DNA of 30,705 nt from Actinomycetes bacterium (GTDB taxonomy: Bacteria; Actinomycetota; Actinomycetes; Propionibacteriales; Nocardioidaceae), in NCBI GenBank assembly GCA_023460975.1, contig JAEWOG010000034.1, positions 1-30,705 on the forward strand, read 5' to 3'. This document shows positions 18,329 through 26,640 of this stretch, one piece after another; positions within the stretch are counted from its first letter, which is position 1; every line of letters begins with the position of its first letter. Below the pieces are notes generated by a model. That model was not told the origin of the DNA, did no database searches, and saw only the letters and a program-made list of their open reading frames with translations. The position numbers and the translations under genes were made by a program.

Positions 18329-19435
18329 ATGACTGACTCACCTGAAGCCCCTGAGGCTCCCACACTCGGCCAGAAGGTCGCGGCCGAGATCATCGGCACG
18401 TTCGGCCTGGTCTTCTTTGCCGTCGGCGCCGCTGTCTTCAGCGTCACCACCGGCGAGGGGCAAGGTCAGTACGTCGGCATCGCGTTGGCGTTCGGCTTCT
18501 CGATCGTCGCGTTCGGCTACGCGTTCGGACGAGTCTCCGGCGCCCACTTCAACCCGGCCGTCAGCATCGGCGCAGCCGTCAGCGGTCGCATCTCGTGGAG
18601 CACCGCCGGCCTCTACTCGCTCTCGCAGATCGTCGGCGGCCTCCTCGGCGGTGCGCTGATCTTCGCGATCATGTTCAGCTTCGACGGATTCGACCCGGGC
18701 TCCTACCCGCTCGGCGCCAACTCGTTCGGCGACGTCGCCGGCTCGTCCGGCATCGCGTGGTGGGGTGCCCTGCTCGTGGAGTTCGTCGCGACGCTCGCGT
18801 TCGTGTGGGTCGTCCTCGGCGTCACCGACGATCGCGCCAAGGCGACGACCACCAACGCCGTGCTCGCCATCGGGTTCGCCCTCACCCTGATCCACCTCGC
18901 CCTCATCGGCCTCACGGGCACCTCGGTCAACCCCGCCCGCTCGATCGGCGTGGCCTTCTTCAGCGGCGAGGACGCCATCATCCAGTTGTGGCTGTTCATC
19001 GTGGCGCCCCTGCTGGGCGGCATCGTGGCCGGCCTGACGTACCCGCTCATCTTCGGGCGCGACGTCGAACCGGTGCCCGGCTCCGGTTTTGCGTTCTCCT
19101 CGGGCAAGGCTCAGCCGGGCTACCCCGGTGGGTACGACCCCGCGTGGGGCCACCCGCAGGCCGGCTGGGGCCAGCAGGCGCCGCAGCAGCAGTGGCAGCC
19201 CGGCCCGCCGCAGGGCCAGTGGGGCGCACCCGAGACCCCGCAGCCCCCGGCGCAGCAGTGGGGCCAGCCCCAGGCCGGTGGGTACGAGCAGCAGTGGGCC
19301 CCGCAGCCCGGTCAGGCCGCGCCCGGTCAGCCCGCGCCAGGCCAGCCCGGTGCCCCTCAGCCCGGTGCCCCTCAGCATTGGGGTCAGCCCACCGACGACG
19401 ACGAAGGCCACACGCAGGTCCGTCGCCCCGACTGA
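18329..19435 (+). CDS. aqpZ: AqpZ-like aquaporin with Pro/Gln/Gly-rich C-terminal tail
   Basis: The 368-residue protein is an MIP channel of about 260 residues plus a tail of about 110. Both half-helix signatures are present: HFNPAVS (about 73-79) and SVNPARS (about 199-205). The aromatic/Arg filter positions F55, H189, T198 and R204 match the water-selective AqpZ set rather than the glycerol facilitators. Context matches AqpZ closely around ALTLIHL and TSVNPARS. From about residue 259 the chain turns into repeats rich in Pro, Gln, Gly, Ala and Trp (GWGQQAPQQQWQPGPPQGQW and APGQPAPGQPGAP) and ends DDDEGHTQVRRPD. This cytoplasmic tail is not part of the family fold and looks disordered. The start is ATG 18329 after GAGGGAAGG; earlier in-frame codons lack a ribosome site. 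Confidence 0.9.
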   Translation: MTDSPEAPEAPTLGQKVAAEIIGTFGLVFFAVGAAVFSVTTGEGQGQYVGIALAFGFSIVAFGYAFGRVSGAHFNPAVSIGAAVSGRISWSTAGLYSLSQIVGGLLGGALIFAIMFSFDGFDPGSYPLGANSFGDVAGSSGIAWWGALLVEFVATLAFVWVVLGVTDDRAKATTTNAVLAIGFALTLIHLALIGLTGTSVNPARSIGVAFFSGEDAIIQLWLFIVAPLLGGIVAGLTYPLIFGRDVEPVPGSGFAFSSGKAQPGYPGGYDPAWGHPQAGWGQQAPQQQWQPGPPQGQWGAPETPQPPAQQWGQPQAGGYEQQWAPQPGQAAPGQPAPGQPGAPQPGAPQHWGQPTDDDEGHTQVRRPD

Positions 19436-19463
19436 CCGACTCCAGGCAGCAACGGCGCGGGGA

Positions 19464-20192
19464 TCACTCCCCTGCGTCGTGGAGGACGAGGCGCAGCACG
19501 CGCCCGTCGTACCGCTCCTCCTGCACCATCCCGAGGCCCGGCGCGAACCAGCGCCGGGCCTCGGCGCTGTCGCGGCCGTCAACGACACCGCTGAACGCCG
19601 TCCCGCTGGTCTGCACCAGACCCTCGAGGTCGCCCATCGCGGTGCCGAGGCGTACGTCGGTCGCGTCGATCCGGGTCCACTCGGCGGTGTCGGTGCCGAG
19701 TGAGCGCATCTCGTAGGAGTCCCCGACCCTGAAGGAGGCGGGCAGCACCAAGCCCGCCTCCGCGCCGTCGACGCCGGCCTCGAAGTCAGCCGCCGTGCCC
19801 TCGCGGGCGAACCACCACACGTTGCCGGCGCGGTCCTGGGCGTACGCGTCGCGCCACACCGCGTCTTCCACCGTGCTCGCGGCGGCGGACACTTCGACCG
19901 ACACCCAGGTCACGGGGACGCCCGCCACTCGTCCGGATCCCGTCACCGCGCGCTCGAGGGAGGCGATCGGATCCGAGCCGTCGCGCAGGAGGTACTCCCA
20001 CCGTGCACCGTCGTCGAGCCGCATGAAGGGGTGATCGACGGCCTGGGCGAAGTCGTTCGCGCGCGGTGAGGGCGTGGGGATCTCCAACGCATCGACGCCT
20101 TGGGGCGGGTACGGGGCCGGCTGCCCCACGCCGCACCCGGCGAGCACCAGGATGAGACCGCCAGCGGCGAGGAGGCGGCTGCTGGACGACAT
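19464..20192 (-). CDS. Putative lipoprotein, unknown function
   Basis: From ATG 20192 the 242-residue product begins MSSSSRLLAAGGLILVLAGC, a lipoprotein signal whose lipobox LAGC|G puts the lipidated Cys at position 20. The mature part has no motif I recognise. It is acidic, beta-rich and Trp-containing, with stretches such as DHPFMRLDDGARWEYLLRD and WFAPGLGMVQEERYDG, which recall cell-surface proteins carrying a beta-sheet sensor-like domain. Alternative starts lie at 20204, 20216 and GTG 20219; only the last two have GAGG at a workable distance, so the start is uncertain by nine residues. It is divergent from mdh and convergent with the aquaporin gene (28 bases between stops). Confidence 0.72.
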   Translation of the reverse strand: MSSSSRLLAAGGLILVLAGCGVGQPAPYPPQGVDALEIPTPSPRANDFAQAVDHPFMRLDDGARWEYLLRDGSDPIASLERAVTGSGRVAGVPVTWVSVEVSAAASTVEDAVWRDAYAQDRAGNVWWFAREGTAADFEAGVDGAEAGLVLPASFRVGDSYEMRSLGTDTAEWTRIDATDVRLGTAMGDLEGLVQTSGTAFSGVVDGRDSAEARRWFAPGLGMVQEERYDGRVLRLVLHDAGE

Positions 20193-20254
20193 GGGCGCCA
20201 GCATGCCACCGCCCATCACACAGACCTCGGCGCGGGGGCGTCGGTGAACGCTGC

Positions 20255-20260
20255 TAGCGT
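20255..20260 (+). promoter_or_regulatory. Candidate -10 box for mdh
   Basis: TAGCGT fits the actinobacterial TANNNT form and would give a start of transcription near 20267, leaving a leader of about 28 bases that includes GAGGAG before the GTG. The -35 is not recognisable. Confidence 0.4.
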
Positions 20261-20294
20261 CACAGGGTCAGACCCACCCCCTTGAGGAGAACTC

Positions 20295-21287
20295 GTGACC
20301 GCCTCCACCCAGCCGCTCAAGGTTGCCGTCACCGGCGCTGCCGGACAGATCGGCTACAGCCTGCTCTTCCGTCTCGCCTCCGGCGCACTCGCCGCCGACC
20401 GCCCGATCGAGCTCCGTCTGCTCGAGATCGAGCCCGCCCTCAAGGCGCTCGAGGGTGTCGTCATGGAGCTCGACGACTGCGCCTTCCCGAACCTCGCCGG
20501 CGTTGAGATCGGCGCGGACCCGGAGAAGATCTTCGACGGCGTCAACCTCGCCCTGCTCGTCGGCGCGCGCCCGCGCGGCCCCGGCATGGAGCGCGGCGAC
20601 CTGCTCTCCGCCAACGGCGCGATCTTCACCGCTCAGGGCCAGGCCCTCAACAAGGTGGCCGCTGACGACGTGCGCATCGGTGTCACCGGCAACCCGGCCA
20701 ACACCAACGCCCTCATCGCGATGACCAACGCCCCCGACATCCCCGACGAGCGGTTCTCGGCGCTGACCCGCCTCGACCACAACCGCGCGATCTCGCAGCT
20801 CGCCGCCAAGACGGGCGCGAAGGTCACCGAGATCACGAACATGACGATCTGGGGCAACCACTCGGCCACCCAGTACCCCGACCTGTTCAACGCCAAGGTC
20901 AACGGCGCCAACGCCGCTGAGCTGGTCAACGACCAGGCCTGGCTCGCCGACACCTTCATCCCGACGGTCGCCAAGCGCGGCGCCGCGATCATCGACGCGC
21001 GCGGCTCGTCGTCGGCTGCCTCGGCCGCCTCGGCGACCATCGACGCTGCCCGCGACTGGCTGTTCGGCTCCGCCGAGAACGACTGGGTCTCGATGGCCGT
21101 CAAGTCCAACGGCGAGTACGGCGTGCAGGAGGGTCTGATCTCCTCCTTCCCCGTCACCACCAAGGACGGCAACTGGAGCATCGTCGAGGGCCTCGAGGTC
21201 TCCGACTTCTCCCGCGGCAAGATCGACGCCTCCGTGGCCGAGCTGGCCGACGAGAAGGCCGCGGTCACCGAGCTCGGCCTCATCTGA
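20295..21287 (+). CDS. mdh: Malate dehydrogenase
   Basis: This enzyme interconverts malate and oxaloacetate with NAD+ in the TCA cycle. The 330-residue chain belongs to the dimeric, cytosolic-like MDH group. The Rossmann motif is GAAGQIGYSLL (G14-G20). The substrate and catalytic residues lie in LTRLDHNRA (Arg, Asp) and IWGNHSATQYPDL (H189). The region ARPRGPGMERGDLLSAN contains the substrate-closing Arg loop. The start is GTG after GAGGAG at five bases. A terminator hairpin follows 17 bases after the stop. The hexamer CGTACG, frequent elsewhere, is absent from the gene. Confidence 0.97.
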   Translation: MTASTQPLKVAVTGAAGQIGYSLLFRLASGALAADRPIELRLLEIEPALKALEGVVMELDDCAFPNLAGVEIGADPEKIFDGVNLALLVGARPRGPGMERGDLLSANGAIFTAQGQALNKVAADDVRIGVTGNPANTNALIAMTNAPDIPDERFSALTRLDHNRAISQLAAKTGAKVTEITNMTIWGNHSATQYPDLFNAKVNGANAAELVNDQAWLADTFIPTVAKRGAAIIDARGSSSAASAASATIDAARDWLFGSAENDWVSMAVKSNGEYGVQEGLISSFPVTTKDGNWSIVEGLEVSDFSRGKIDASVAELADEKAAVTELGLI

Positions 21288-21304
21288 GCCCACCCGCGTA
21301 CGCA

Positions 21305-21339
21305 CAAGACCCCTGCACCGTTTCGGTGCGGGGGTCTTG
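21305..21339 (+). terminator. Hairpin terminator after mdh
   Basis: The stem is 16 bp (CAAGACCCC, a T-G wobble, then GCACCG, with complements) around a TTT loop. No T tract follows. It separates mdh from the SDR gene. Confidence 0.85.
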
Positions 21340-21362
21340 AGCATCCCACCCCAGGAGCCCCC

Positions 21363-22199
21363 ATGACCGCACCCACCACCGCTCTCGTCACCGGTGCCGC
21401 CGGAGGCATCGGACTCGAGGTCGCGCAACGGCTGGCACGGCAGGGCCACGCCGTCGTCGCCCTCGAGCGCGACGAGGAGCTTGCCGACCGCGCAGCCACG
21501 GCGATCGGCCACGGCGCCATCCCGGTGGCCTGCGACCTGACCGACGCCGCGGCGGTGGCCCGGCTGTGCGCACGCATCGAAGCGGAGTGGGGCCCCACGC
21601 TGGCCTTCTGCCTGCTCAACGCGGGGGTCGTGGTGCCCGCGAACGTACGTGACATCTCCCCTGCCGACATGGACCTCCAGCTCGAGGTCATGCTCACGTC
21701 CGCGATCCACCTCGCGCGGGCCGCCTCCCGGGCCATGGCTGAGCGGGGCGGCGGCCACCTCGTCGCGACGGTGTCCCAAGGGGCTGTGCTCGCCCTGCCT
21801 GGCTCGGCGACGTACTCGGCGGCCAAGGCGGGGCTGCGCGCCTTCCTCGGCGCCCTGCACCTGGAGATGCGCGGCACCGGGGTCACGGTCGGGGGCGTCT
21901 ACCCCTCTGCCGTGGACACGCCCATGCTCCTGCACGAGGCCCAGCACGGCGGCAGCCTGCTCAACTTCGTCGGCACCATCTCGACGGTGGCTGACGTGGC
22001 GGACGGTGTGGAGAAGGCCGCTCGTACGGGGCGTGTGGAGGTCTTCGTCCCCGCCTCCGACGGCCTCACCACGCGACTCCTCCAAGCCTTTCCGCGTCTG
22101 GTCCCCCTGATCCTTCCCGTTGCCGAGCGCATCGGCGAGCGCGGCCGGAGACGCTATCTGGCGAGGCAGGTCGCCACGACCGACAGGAACCCGCGATGA
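21363..22199 (+). CDS. Short-chain dehydrogenase/reductase (SDR) family oxidoreductase
   Basis: The 278-residue protein has the classical SDR elements: TGAAGGIG nucleotide-binding loop (residues 10-17), LLNAGV (NAG motif, about 85-90), Ser in ATVSQGAV and the catalytic YSAAK (about 156-160). PSAVDTPML is the usual substrate-loop border. An acidic residue after beta-strand 2 (ALERDEEL) suggests NAD(H) more than NADP(H). The C-terminal region (about 240-275) is longer and basic and could touch the membrane. AGGAG lies seven bases before ATG. Its stop overlaps the monooxygenase start by four bases, so the two are translationally coupled and probably act on the same alcohol/ketone substrate. Confidence 0.9.
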   Translation: MTAPTTALVTGAAGGIGLEVAQRLARQGHAVVALERDEELADRAATAIGHGAIPVACDLTDAAAVARLCARIEAEWGPTLAFCLLNAGVVVPANVRDISPADMDLQLEVMLTSAIHLARAASRAMAERGGGHLVATVSQGAVLALPGSATYSAAKAGLRAFLGALHLEMRGTGVTVGGVYPSAVDTPMLLHEAQHGGSLLNFVGTISTVADVADGVEKAARTGRVEVFVPASDGLTTRLLQAFPRLVPLILPVAERIGERGRRRYLARQVATTDRNPR

Positions 22200-23572
22200 C
22201 CGCTCCCAGCGCAGCCCCACACCCCAGCGACGAGGCCGTGCTCGACCGCAGGGATGCCGTCGCCGTGATCGGCGCCGGACCTGCGGGGCTGAGCATCGCC
22301 AGGATGCTGCGGCTGCGCGGCATCGAGTACGACCACTTCGAGCGGCACACCGAGATCGGCGGGCTGTGGGACATGGACAACCCCGGCACCCCGATGTATG
22401 AGTCGGCCCACTTCATCTCCTCCCGGGACACCTCGGGGTTCTTCGACTTCCCGATGCCCCGGCACTACGGCGACTACCCCAGCCGGACCCAGGTCCTGGA
22501 GTACACCCGTTCCTTCGCGGACACCTTCGGGCTGCGCGAGGGCATCCACCTCGGTACGGCCGTCGAGCGCGTCGAACCGGCGCCCGAGGACACCTGGCTG
22601 GTCACCACCGCCGACGGCACCACGCGCCACTACCGCGCGGTGGTGTGCGCGACGGGCACCAACTGGCACCCACGGGTCCCGCAGCACCCCGGCACCTTCA
22701 ACGGCGAGGTGCGCCACGCGGTGACGCACACCCGAGCCAGCGACTTCGCCGGCAAGCGCGTCCTGGTGGTGGGGCTGGGCAACTCCGGCGCCGACATCGC
22801 CTGCGACGCCGCCCAGGCCGCCGACGCGGCCTTCGTGAGCGTGCGCCGCGGCTACTACGTCATCCCCAAGCACGTCTTCGGTGTGCCCTCGGACCAGTTC
22901 GAGGAGGGTGGAGACTGGGTGCCGCGGTGGCTGGAGCGGGCTGCCGTCACCGGCCTGCTGCGTCTGCTCGTCGGAGACATCACCAAGTGGGGTCTGCCCA
23001 AGCCTGACCACCGCATCTTCGAGTCGCACCCCCTGCTCAACAGCCAACTGCTGCACCACCTCCAGCACGCCGACCTGGCCGTACGACCGGACCTGGCGAG
23101 CTTCGACGGCGACGAGGTCGTCTTCGTCGACGGCACCCGCGAGCGCATCGACGTGGTCCTCTATGCCACGGGCTACGAGATGCGCATCCCGTACGTCGAT
23201 CCGCAGCTCCTGCGCTGGAACGGCGACCGCCCCGACCAATACCTCACCGCGTTCAACCGTGAGCACCCCACGCTGTTCACCCTCGGGTACGTCGAGGTCA
23301 ACTCGAGCGCGTACACGCTCTTCGACAACATCTCCGACCTCCTCGCCCGCTACTTGGACGCGCAACGCAACGACCCGGCCACGGCCCGTACGTTCGAGCA
23401 CCTCCTCGCGACCCACCAGCCCGATCTGTCCGGCGGCATCGACCTCGTCGCCTCCCCCCGGCACGCGGGCTACGTCGACGCGAAGGCGTACAAGAAGGCG
23501 CTGGCCGTCGTGCGCCGCACCACGGGCTGGAAGCCGCTACGGGCCGGCTTCGCCGACAGCCTGCGCACCTGA
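22196..23572 (+). CDS. Flavin-containing (class B) monooxygenase
   Basis: The 458-residue protein has two dinucleotide folds. FAD binds at GAGPAGLS (about 26-33) and NADPH at GLGNSGADIA (about 193-202). The ATG-type motif LYATGYE is at about 321-327. Between them FNGEVRHAVTH takes the place of the FxGxxxH fingerprint shared by FMOs and Baeyer-Villiger enzymes; F, G and H are kept, the residues after H are unusual. GGLWDMDNPGTPMYES is typical of FMO-like proteins. It should insert oxygen into a soft nucleophile or a ketone; the substrate is unknown. The ATGA overlap with the upstream SDR gene indicates one operon. No terminator hairpin was recognised in the 29 bases before the convergent DUF3017 gene. 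Confidence 0.87.
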   Translation: MTAPSAAPHPSDEAVLDRRDAVAVIGAGPAGLSIARMLRLRGIEYDHFERHTEIGGLWDMDNPGTPMYESAHFISSRDTSGFFDFPMPRHYGDYPSRTQVLEYTRSFADTFGLREGIHLGTAVERVEPAPEDTWLVTTADGTTRHYRAVVCATGTNWHPRVPQHPGTFNGEVRHAVTHTRASDFAGKRVLVVGLGNSGADIACDAAQAADAAFVSVRRGYYVIPKHVFGVPSDQFEEGGDWVPRWLERAAVTGLLRLLVGDITKWGLPKPDHRIFESHPLLNSQLLHHLQHADLAVRPDLASFDGDEVVFVDGTRERIDVVLYATGYEMRIPYVDPQLLRWNGDRPDQYLTAFNREHPTLFTLGYVEVNSSAYTLFDNISDLLARYLDAQRNDPATARTFEHLLATHQPDLSGGIDLVASPRHAGYVDAKAYKKALAVVRRTTGWKPLRAGFADSLRT

Positions 23573-23601
23573 GACAAGCGGGGTCCTCGACCCCCTCGCC
23601 C

Positions 23602-24009
23602 TCACACCTGGTCGGGGATGGAACCCGCCAGGAAGAGCATCAGACCGCCCAGCAGGACCAGTACGCCAGCATCGAACGGCTTGTTGCGCACCGCGAGCAT
23701 CCCGGCGTCGTACGGCTTGAGCACCAGACGCACCACGGCTGCGAACAGCAGGGCGCCGCCGAAGACGCGGACGCCCGCACGCCACTGGCCCAACGCCACC
23801 AGCACCATGCCCACGGCCACGACGGCGAGGACCACCAGGTAGAAGGCGCCGCCGATGGTGGAGGGGTACTTGCGCCCTTCCGGCTCCGCGAGGGGATCCT
23901 CGACGACCTCGCCGTCCTCACCGACGACCAGATCCTCGGCAGACACGGCAGGCACGTGCTCGGGCGGAGCGATCTCCCGCTCGGGGGTGGCGTCGTCGGG
24001 GGTGCTCAC
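23602..24009 (-). CDS. DUF3017 membrane protein
   Basis: The 135-residue protein has an acidic N-terminal half (TPDDATPEREIAPPEHVPA, EDGEVVEDPLAEPEG) and three hydrophobic helices at about 52-72, 78-97 and 111-131. This matches the DUF3017 family, which in actinobacteria sits next to folD; its function is unknown. The frame stays open far upstream into folD, but GTG at 24009 is preceded by TACGCT and exactly six bases, a leaderless arrangement, and gives the expected family length. It lies 29 bases after the folD stop on the same strand. Confidence 0.82.
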   Translation of the reverse strand: MSTPDDATPEREIAPPEHVPAVSAEDLVVGEDGEVVEDPLAEPEGRKYPSTIGGAFYLVVLAVVAVGMVLVALGQWRAGVRVFGGALLFAAVVRLVLKPYDAGMLAVRNKPFDAGVLVLLGGLMLFLAGSIPDQV

Positions 24010-24021
24010 CGATGCAGCGTA
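24010..24021 (-). promoter_or_regulatory. Leaderless -10 box for the DUF3017 gene
   Basis: Minus-strand TACGCT (24021-24016), then GCATCG, then GTG. The predicted +1 is the start codon. No Shine-Dalgarno is present. Confidence 0.58.
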
Positions 24022-24038
24022 GTCGTGCGCGGGGTCGC

Positions 24039-24890
24039 TCAGCCCAGCCGGGCCTCGGCGATGCCCACGACGTTGGCCAGCAGCATCGCGCGCGTCATCG
24101 GGCCGACTCCGCCGGGGTTGGGCGAGACCCAGCCCGCGACGTCCCACACGTCGTCGGCGACGTCCCCGGCGATCTTCCCGTCCACGCGGCTCACGCCGAC
24201 GTCGAGGACGGCAGCCCCGGGCTTGACCATGTCGGCGCTGATGATGCCGGGCACGCCGGCGGCCGCGACCACGATGTCGGCCTTGCGCACGTGGGCGGCC
24301 AGGTCGACCGTGCCGGTGTGGCAGAGGGTGACCGTGGCGTTCTCCGAGCGACGCGTCAGCAGCAGGCCCAGCGGGCGCCCCACCGTCACGCCACGCCCGA
24401 CCACCACGACCTCGGCGCCGTTGATGGCGACGTCGTGACGACGCAGCAACTCCACGATGCCGTACGGCGTGCACGGCAGCGGCGCCTCGTTGCCCAGCAC
24501 GAGCCAGCCGAGGTTCGTCGGGTGCAGCCCGTCGGCGTCCTTGGCCGGGTCGATGAGGCCGAGCACCTTGTTCTCGTCACGCCCGCGCGGCAGGGGCAGC
24601 TGGACGATATAGCCGGTGCATGCCGGGTCGTCGTTGAGCTGACGCACCGCGTCCTCGATCTCGGCCTGCGAGGCGGTCTCGGGCAGGTCGATGCGGATGG
24701 AGGCGATGCCGACCTCGGCGCAGTCCTTGTGCTTGCCGCCGACGTACCAACGCGAACCCGGGTCGTCGCCGACCAGGATCGTGCCGAGGCCGGGGACGAT
24801 GCCCTTGTCGGCCAGCGCACTGATGCGGACCTTCAACTCGTCCTTGATCGCGGCCGCGGTGGCGGAACCGTCCAGCTTGCGTGCAGTCAT
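24039..24890 (-). CDS. folD: Bifunctional methylene-THF dehydrogenase / methenyl-THF cyclohydrolase
   Basis: FolD oxidises 5,10-methylene-THF to methenyl-THF with NADP+ and hydrolyses it to 10-formyl-THF, the one-carbon donor used by PurN and PurH. The 283-residue length is normal. The catalytic Tyr and Lys lie in SRWYVGGKHK (about 47-56). Substrate motifs are VQLPLP and PCTPYGIVELL. The NADP site is GRGVTVGRPLGLLL (about 166-179), and SPNPGGVGPMTRAML near the C-terminus is the family signature. ATG 24890 has no Shine-Dalgarno but has TAGGAT exactly six bases upstream, so a leaderless transcript is likely in addition to read-through from purH, whose stop is 33 bases away. Confidence 0.96.
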   Translation of the reverse strand: MTARKLDGSATAAAIKDELKVRISALADKGIVPGLGTILVGDDPGSRWYVGGKHKDCAEVGIASIRIDLPETASQAEIEDAVRQLNDDPACTGYIVQLPLPRGRDENKVLGLIDPAKDADGLHPTNLGWLVLGNEAPLPCTPYGIVELLRRHDVAINGAEVVVVGRGVTVGRPLGLLLTRRSENATVTLCHTGTVDLAAHVRKADIVVAAAGVPGIISADMVKPGAAVLDVGVSRVDGKIAGDVADDVWDVAGWVSPNPGGVGPMTRAMLLANVVGIAEARLG

Positions 24891-24902
24891 CAGTTGATCC
24901 TA
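24891..24902 (-). promoter_or_regulatory. Leaderless -10 box for folD
   Basis: Minus-strand TAGGAT (24902-24897), then CAACTG, then ATG. A TGACCG that overlaps the purH stop codon, 18 bases further upstream, could be the -35. Confidence 0.62.
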
Positions 24903-24923
24903 GGAGTGGGAGCGTTGAGCCGG

Positions 24924-26525
24924 TCAGTGGAAGAAGTGGCGGGTGCCGGTGAAGTACATCGTCACGCCAGCTGCCTTGCAGGCCTCGATGGTGAGCTCGT
25001 CGCGTACGGATCCGCCCGGCTGCACGATGGCCTTGACGCCGGCCTCGATCAGGATCTGGGGGCCGTCCTCGAACGGGAAGAAGGCATCGGAGGCAGCCAC
25101 CGAGCCGCGCGCGCGCTCGGCGCCCTCGACCAGCGAGTTGGCCCGCTCTACCGCGAGCTTGCACGAGTCGACGCGGTTGACCTGGCCCATGCCGATGCCC
25201 ACGGAGCCACCGTCGCGCGCGAGCAGGATCGCGTTGGACTTGGCGGCGCGCACGGCCTTCCACGCGAACGCGAGCTCGGCGAGGGTCGCCTCGTCGGCGG
25301 GCTCGCCGGTGGCGAGGGTCCAGTTCTCCACGGCGTCGCCCTCGGCGTCGACGTGGTCGACGGTCTGCATCAGCAGGCCGCCGGAGATCGGACGGGTCTC
25401 CACCGGGGAACCCCCCTCGGCGCCCGCAACGAGGATGCGGATGTTCTTCTTGCCCGCGAGGATCTCCACGGCGCCGTCCTCGTAGCCGGGCGCCACGATC
25501 ACCTCGGTGAACACCTCGGCGACCTGCTTGGCCATCTCGACCGTGACCGGGCGGTTGGCAGCGATGACGCCGCCGAACGCGGAGACCGGGTCGCACTCGT
25601 GGGCGCGACGGTGGGCCTCGGCGACGTCCGTACCCACGGCGATGCCGCACGGGTTGGCGTGCTTGATGATCGCGACCGCGGGCTCGGAGAAGTCGTTGGC
25701 AGCGCGCCGGGCGGCGTCGGTGTCGACGTAGTTGTTGTAGGACATCTCCTTGCCGTGCAACTGCTCGGCCTGCGCGAGCCCGGCCGGGCCGAAGCCGTTC
25801 AGGTACAGCGCCGCCTTCTGGTGCGGGTTCTCGCCGTAGCGCAGGACCGCGGCCTTGTCGTAGGTGCCGCCGATCCAGGCCGGGAAGCCCGTGGAGGTGC
25901 CCTCGGCGTCCAGCGAGGAGTCGACCAGCACCGATCCCATCCAGGAGGCGACGTGGGTGTCGTAGGTGGCGGTGTGCACGAAGGCCTTGGCGGCCAACTC
26001 CTTGCGCTCCGCGTACGTGAACCCGTCGCCCTGGGCCGCCGCGAGGGCGCGGCCGTAGTCGGCGCCGTCGGTGACGATGGCGACGCTGGGGTGGTTCTTG
26101 GCGGCCGCACGGACCATCGAGGGGCCGCCGATGTCGATCTTCTCGATGATCTCCTCCACCGTGCCGCCGGCGGCGACCGTGGCGGCGAACGGGTAGAGGT
26201 TCACCACGACCAGGTCGAACGGCTCGACGCCGAGGTCGGCCAGCTGCTGGGTGTGGTCCTCGAGGCGGCGGTCCGCGAGGATGCCCGCGTGCACCCGGGG
26301 GTGCAGGGTCTTGACGCGGCCGTCCAGGCACTCCGGGAAGCCGGTGAGGTCCTCGACCTTCGTGACCGGCAGACCCAGCGAGGAGATCAGCGCCGCAGAG
26401 CCGCCGGTGGAGACCAGCTCGACGCCCGCGGCGGCGAGACCCCGTACGAGGTCCTCCAGGCCGGTCTTGTCGAAGACGCTGATGAGCGCCCGCTTGATCG
26501 CGATCGTGTCCTGCTGGCCTGCCAT
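24924..26525 (-). CDS. purH: Bifunctional AICAR transformylase / IMP cyclohydrolase
   Basis: PurH carries out the last two steps to IMP: formylation of AICAR with 10-formyl-THF, then ring closure. The 533-residue length fits. The N-terminal cyclohydrolase domain (1 to about 200) has STGGSAALI and DGRVKTLHPRVHAGIL. The transformylase domain has RYGENPHQKAALY and the catalytic Lys-His in IIKHANPCG. The C-terminal end FTGTRHFFH is typical. GAGGAG (minus strand, 26538-26533) precedes ATG by seven bases. A ZTP riboswitch occupies the leader, so purH should rise when the AICAR-derived nucleotide ZMP/ZTP accumulates. folD, which makes the co-substrate, follows directly. Confidence 0.97.
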   Translation of the reverse strand: MAGQQDTIAIKRALISVFDKTGLEDLVRGLAAAGVELVSTGGSAALISSLGLPVTKVEDLTGFPECLDGRVKTLHPRVHAGILADRRLEDHTQQLADLGVEPFDLVVVNLYPFAATVAAGGTVEEIIEKIDIGGPSMVRAAAKNHPSVAIVTDGADYGRALAAAQGDGFTYAERKELAAKAFVHTATYDTHVASWMGSVLVDSSLDAEGTSTGFPAWIGGTYDKAAVLRYGENPHQKAALYLNGFGPAGLAQAEQLHGKEMSYNNYVDTDAARRAANDFSEPAVAIIKHANPCGIAVGTDVAEAHRRAHECDPVSAFGGVIAANRPVTVEMAKQVAEVFTEVIVAPGYEDGAVEILAGKKNIRILVAGAEGGSPVETRPISGGLLMQTVDHVDAEGDAVENWTLATGEPADEATLAELAFAWKAVRAAKSNAILLARDGGSVGIGMGQVNRVDSCKLAVERANSLVEGAERARGSVAASDAFFPFEDGPQILIEAGVKAIVQPGGSVRDELTIEACKAAGVTMYFTGTRHFFH

Positions 26526-26570
26526 GGTGCGTCTCCTCGGTCGAGAACTCGGATGTCGAATTCGACGAGG

Positions 26571-26634
26571 GCACCCAGGCGGTCGATGCCGGCTCTTTCA
26601 CTCCCTGGTGGTTGCCCACCTGCGCCAGTCGTGT
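26571..26634 (-). promoter_or_regulatory. ZTP (pfl) riboswitch in the purH leader
   Basis: On the minus strand the leader carries, in order: GACUGGCG (26630-26623); the hairpin GGUGG-GCAA-CCACC (26620-26607) followed by AGGGAG; and CCGCCUGGGUGCC at the 3' side. These match the conserved blocks of the ZTP aptamer (ACUGGCG, CCACC-GGGAG, CCGCCUGGG), known to bind ZMP/ZTP and to stand before purH, folD and related genes. Just past it, CCUCG (26570-26566) can pair with CGAGG (26539-26535), which contains the purH Shine-Dalgarno, so control of translation is the likely output. The aptamer match is seen; the switching model is inferred. Confidence 0.87.
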
Positions 26635-26640
26635 GCAGTC

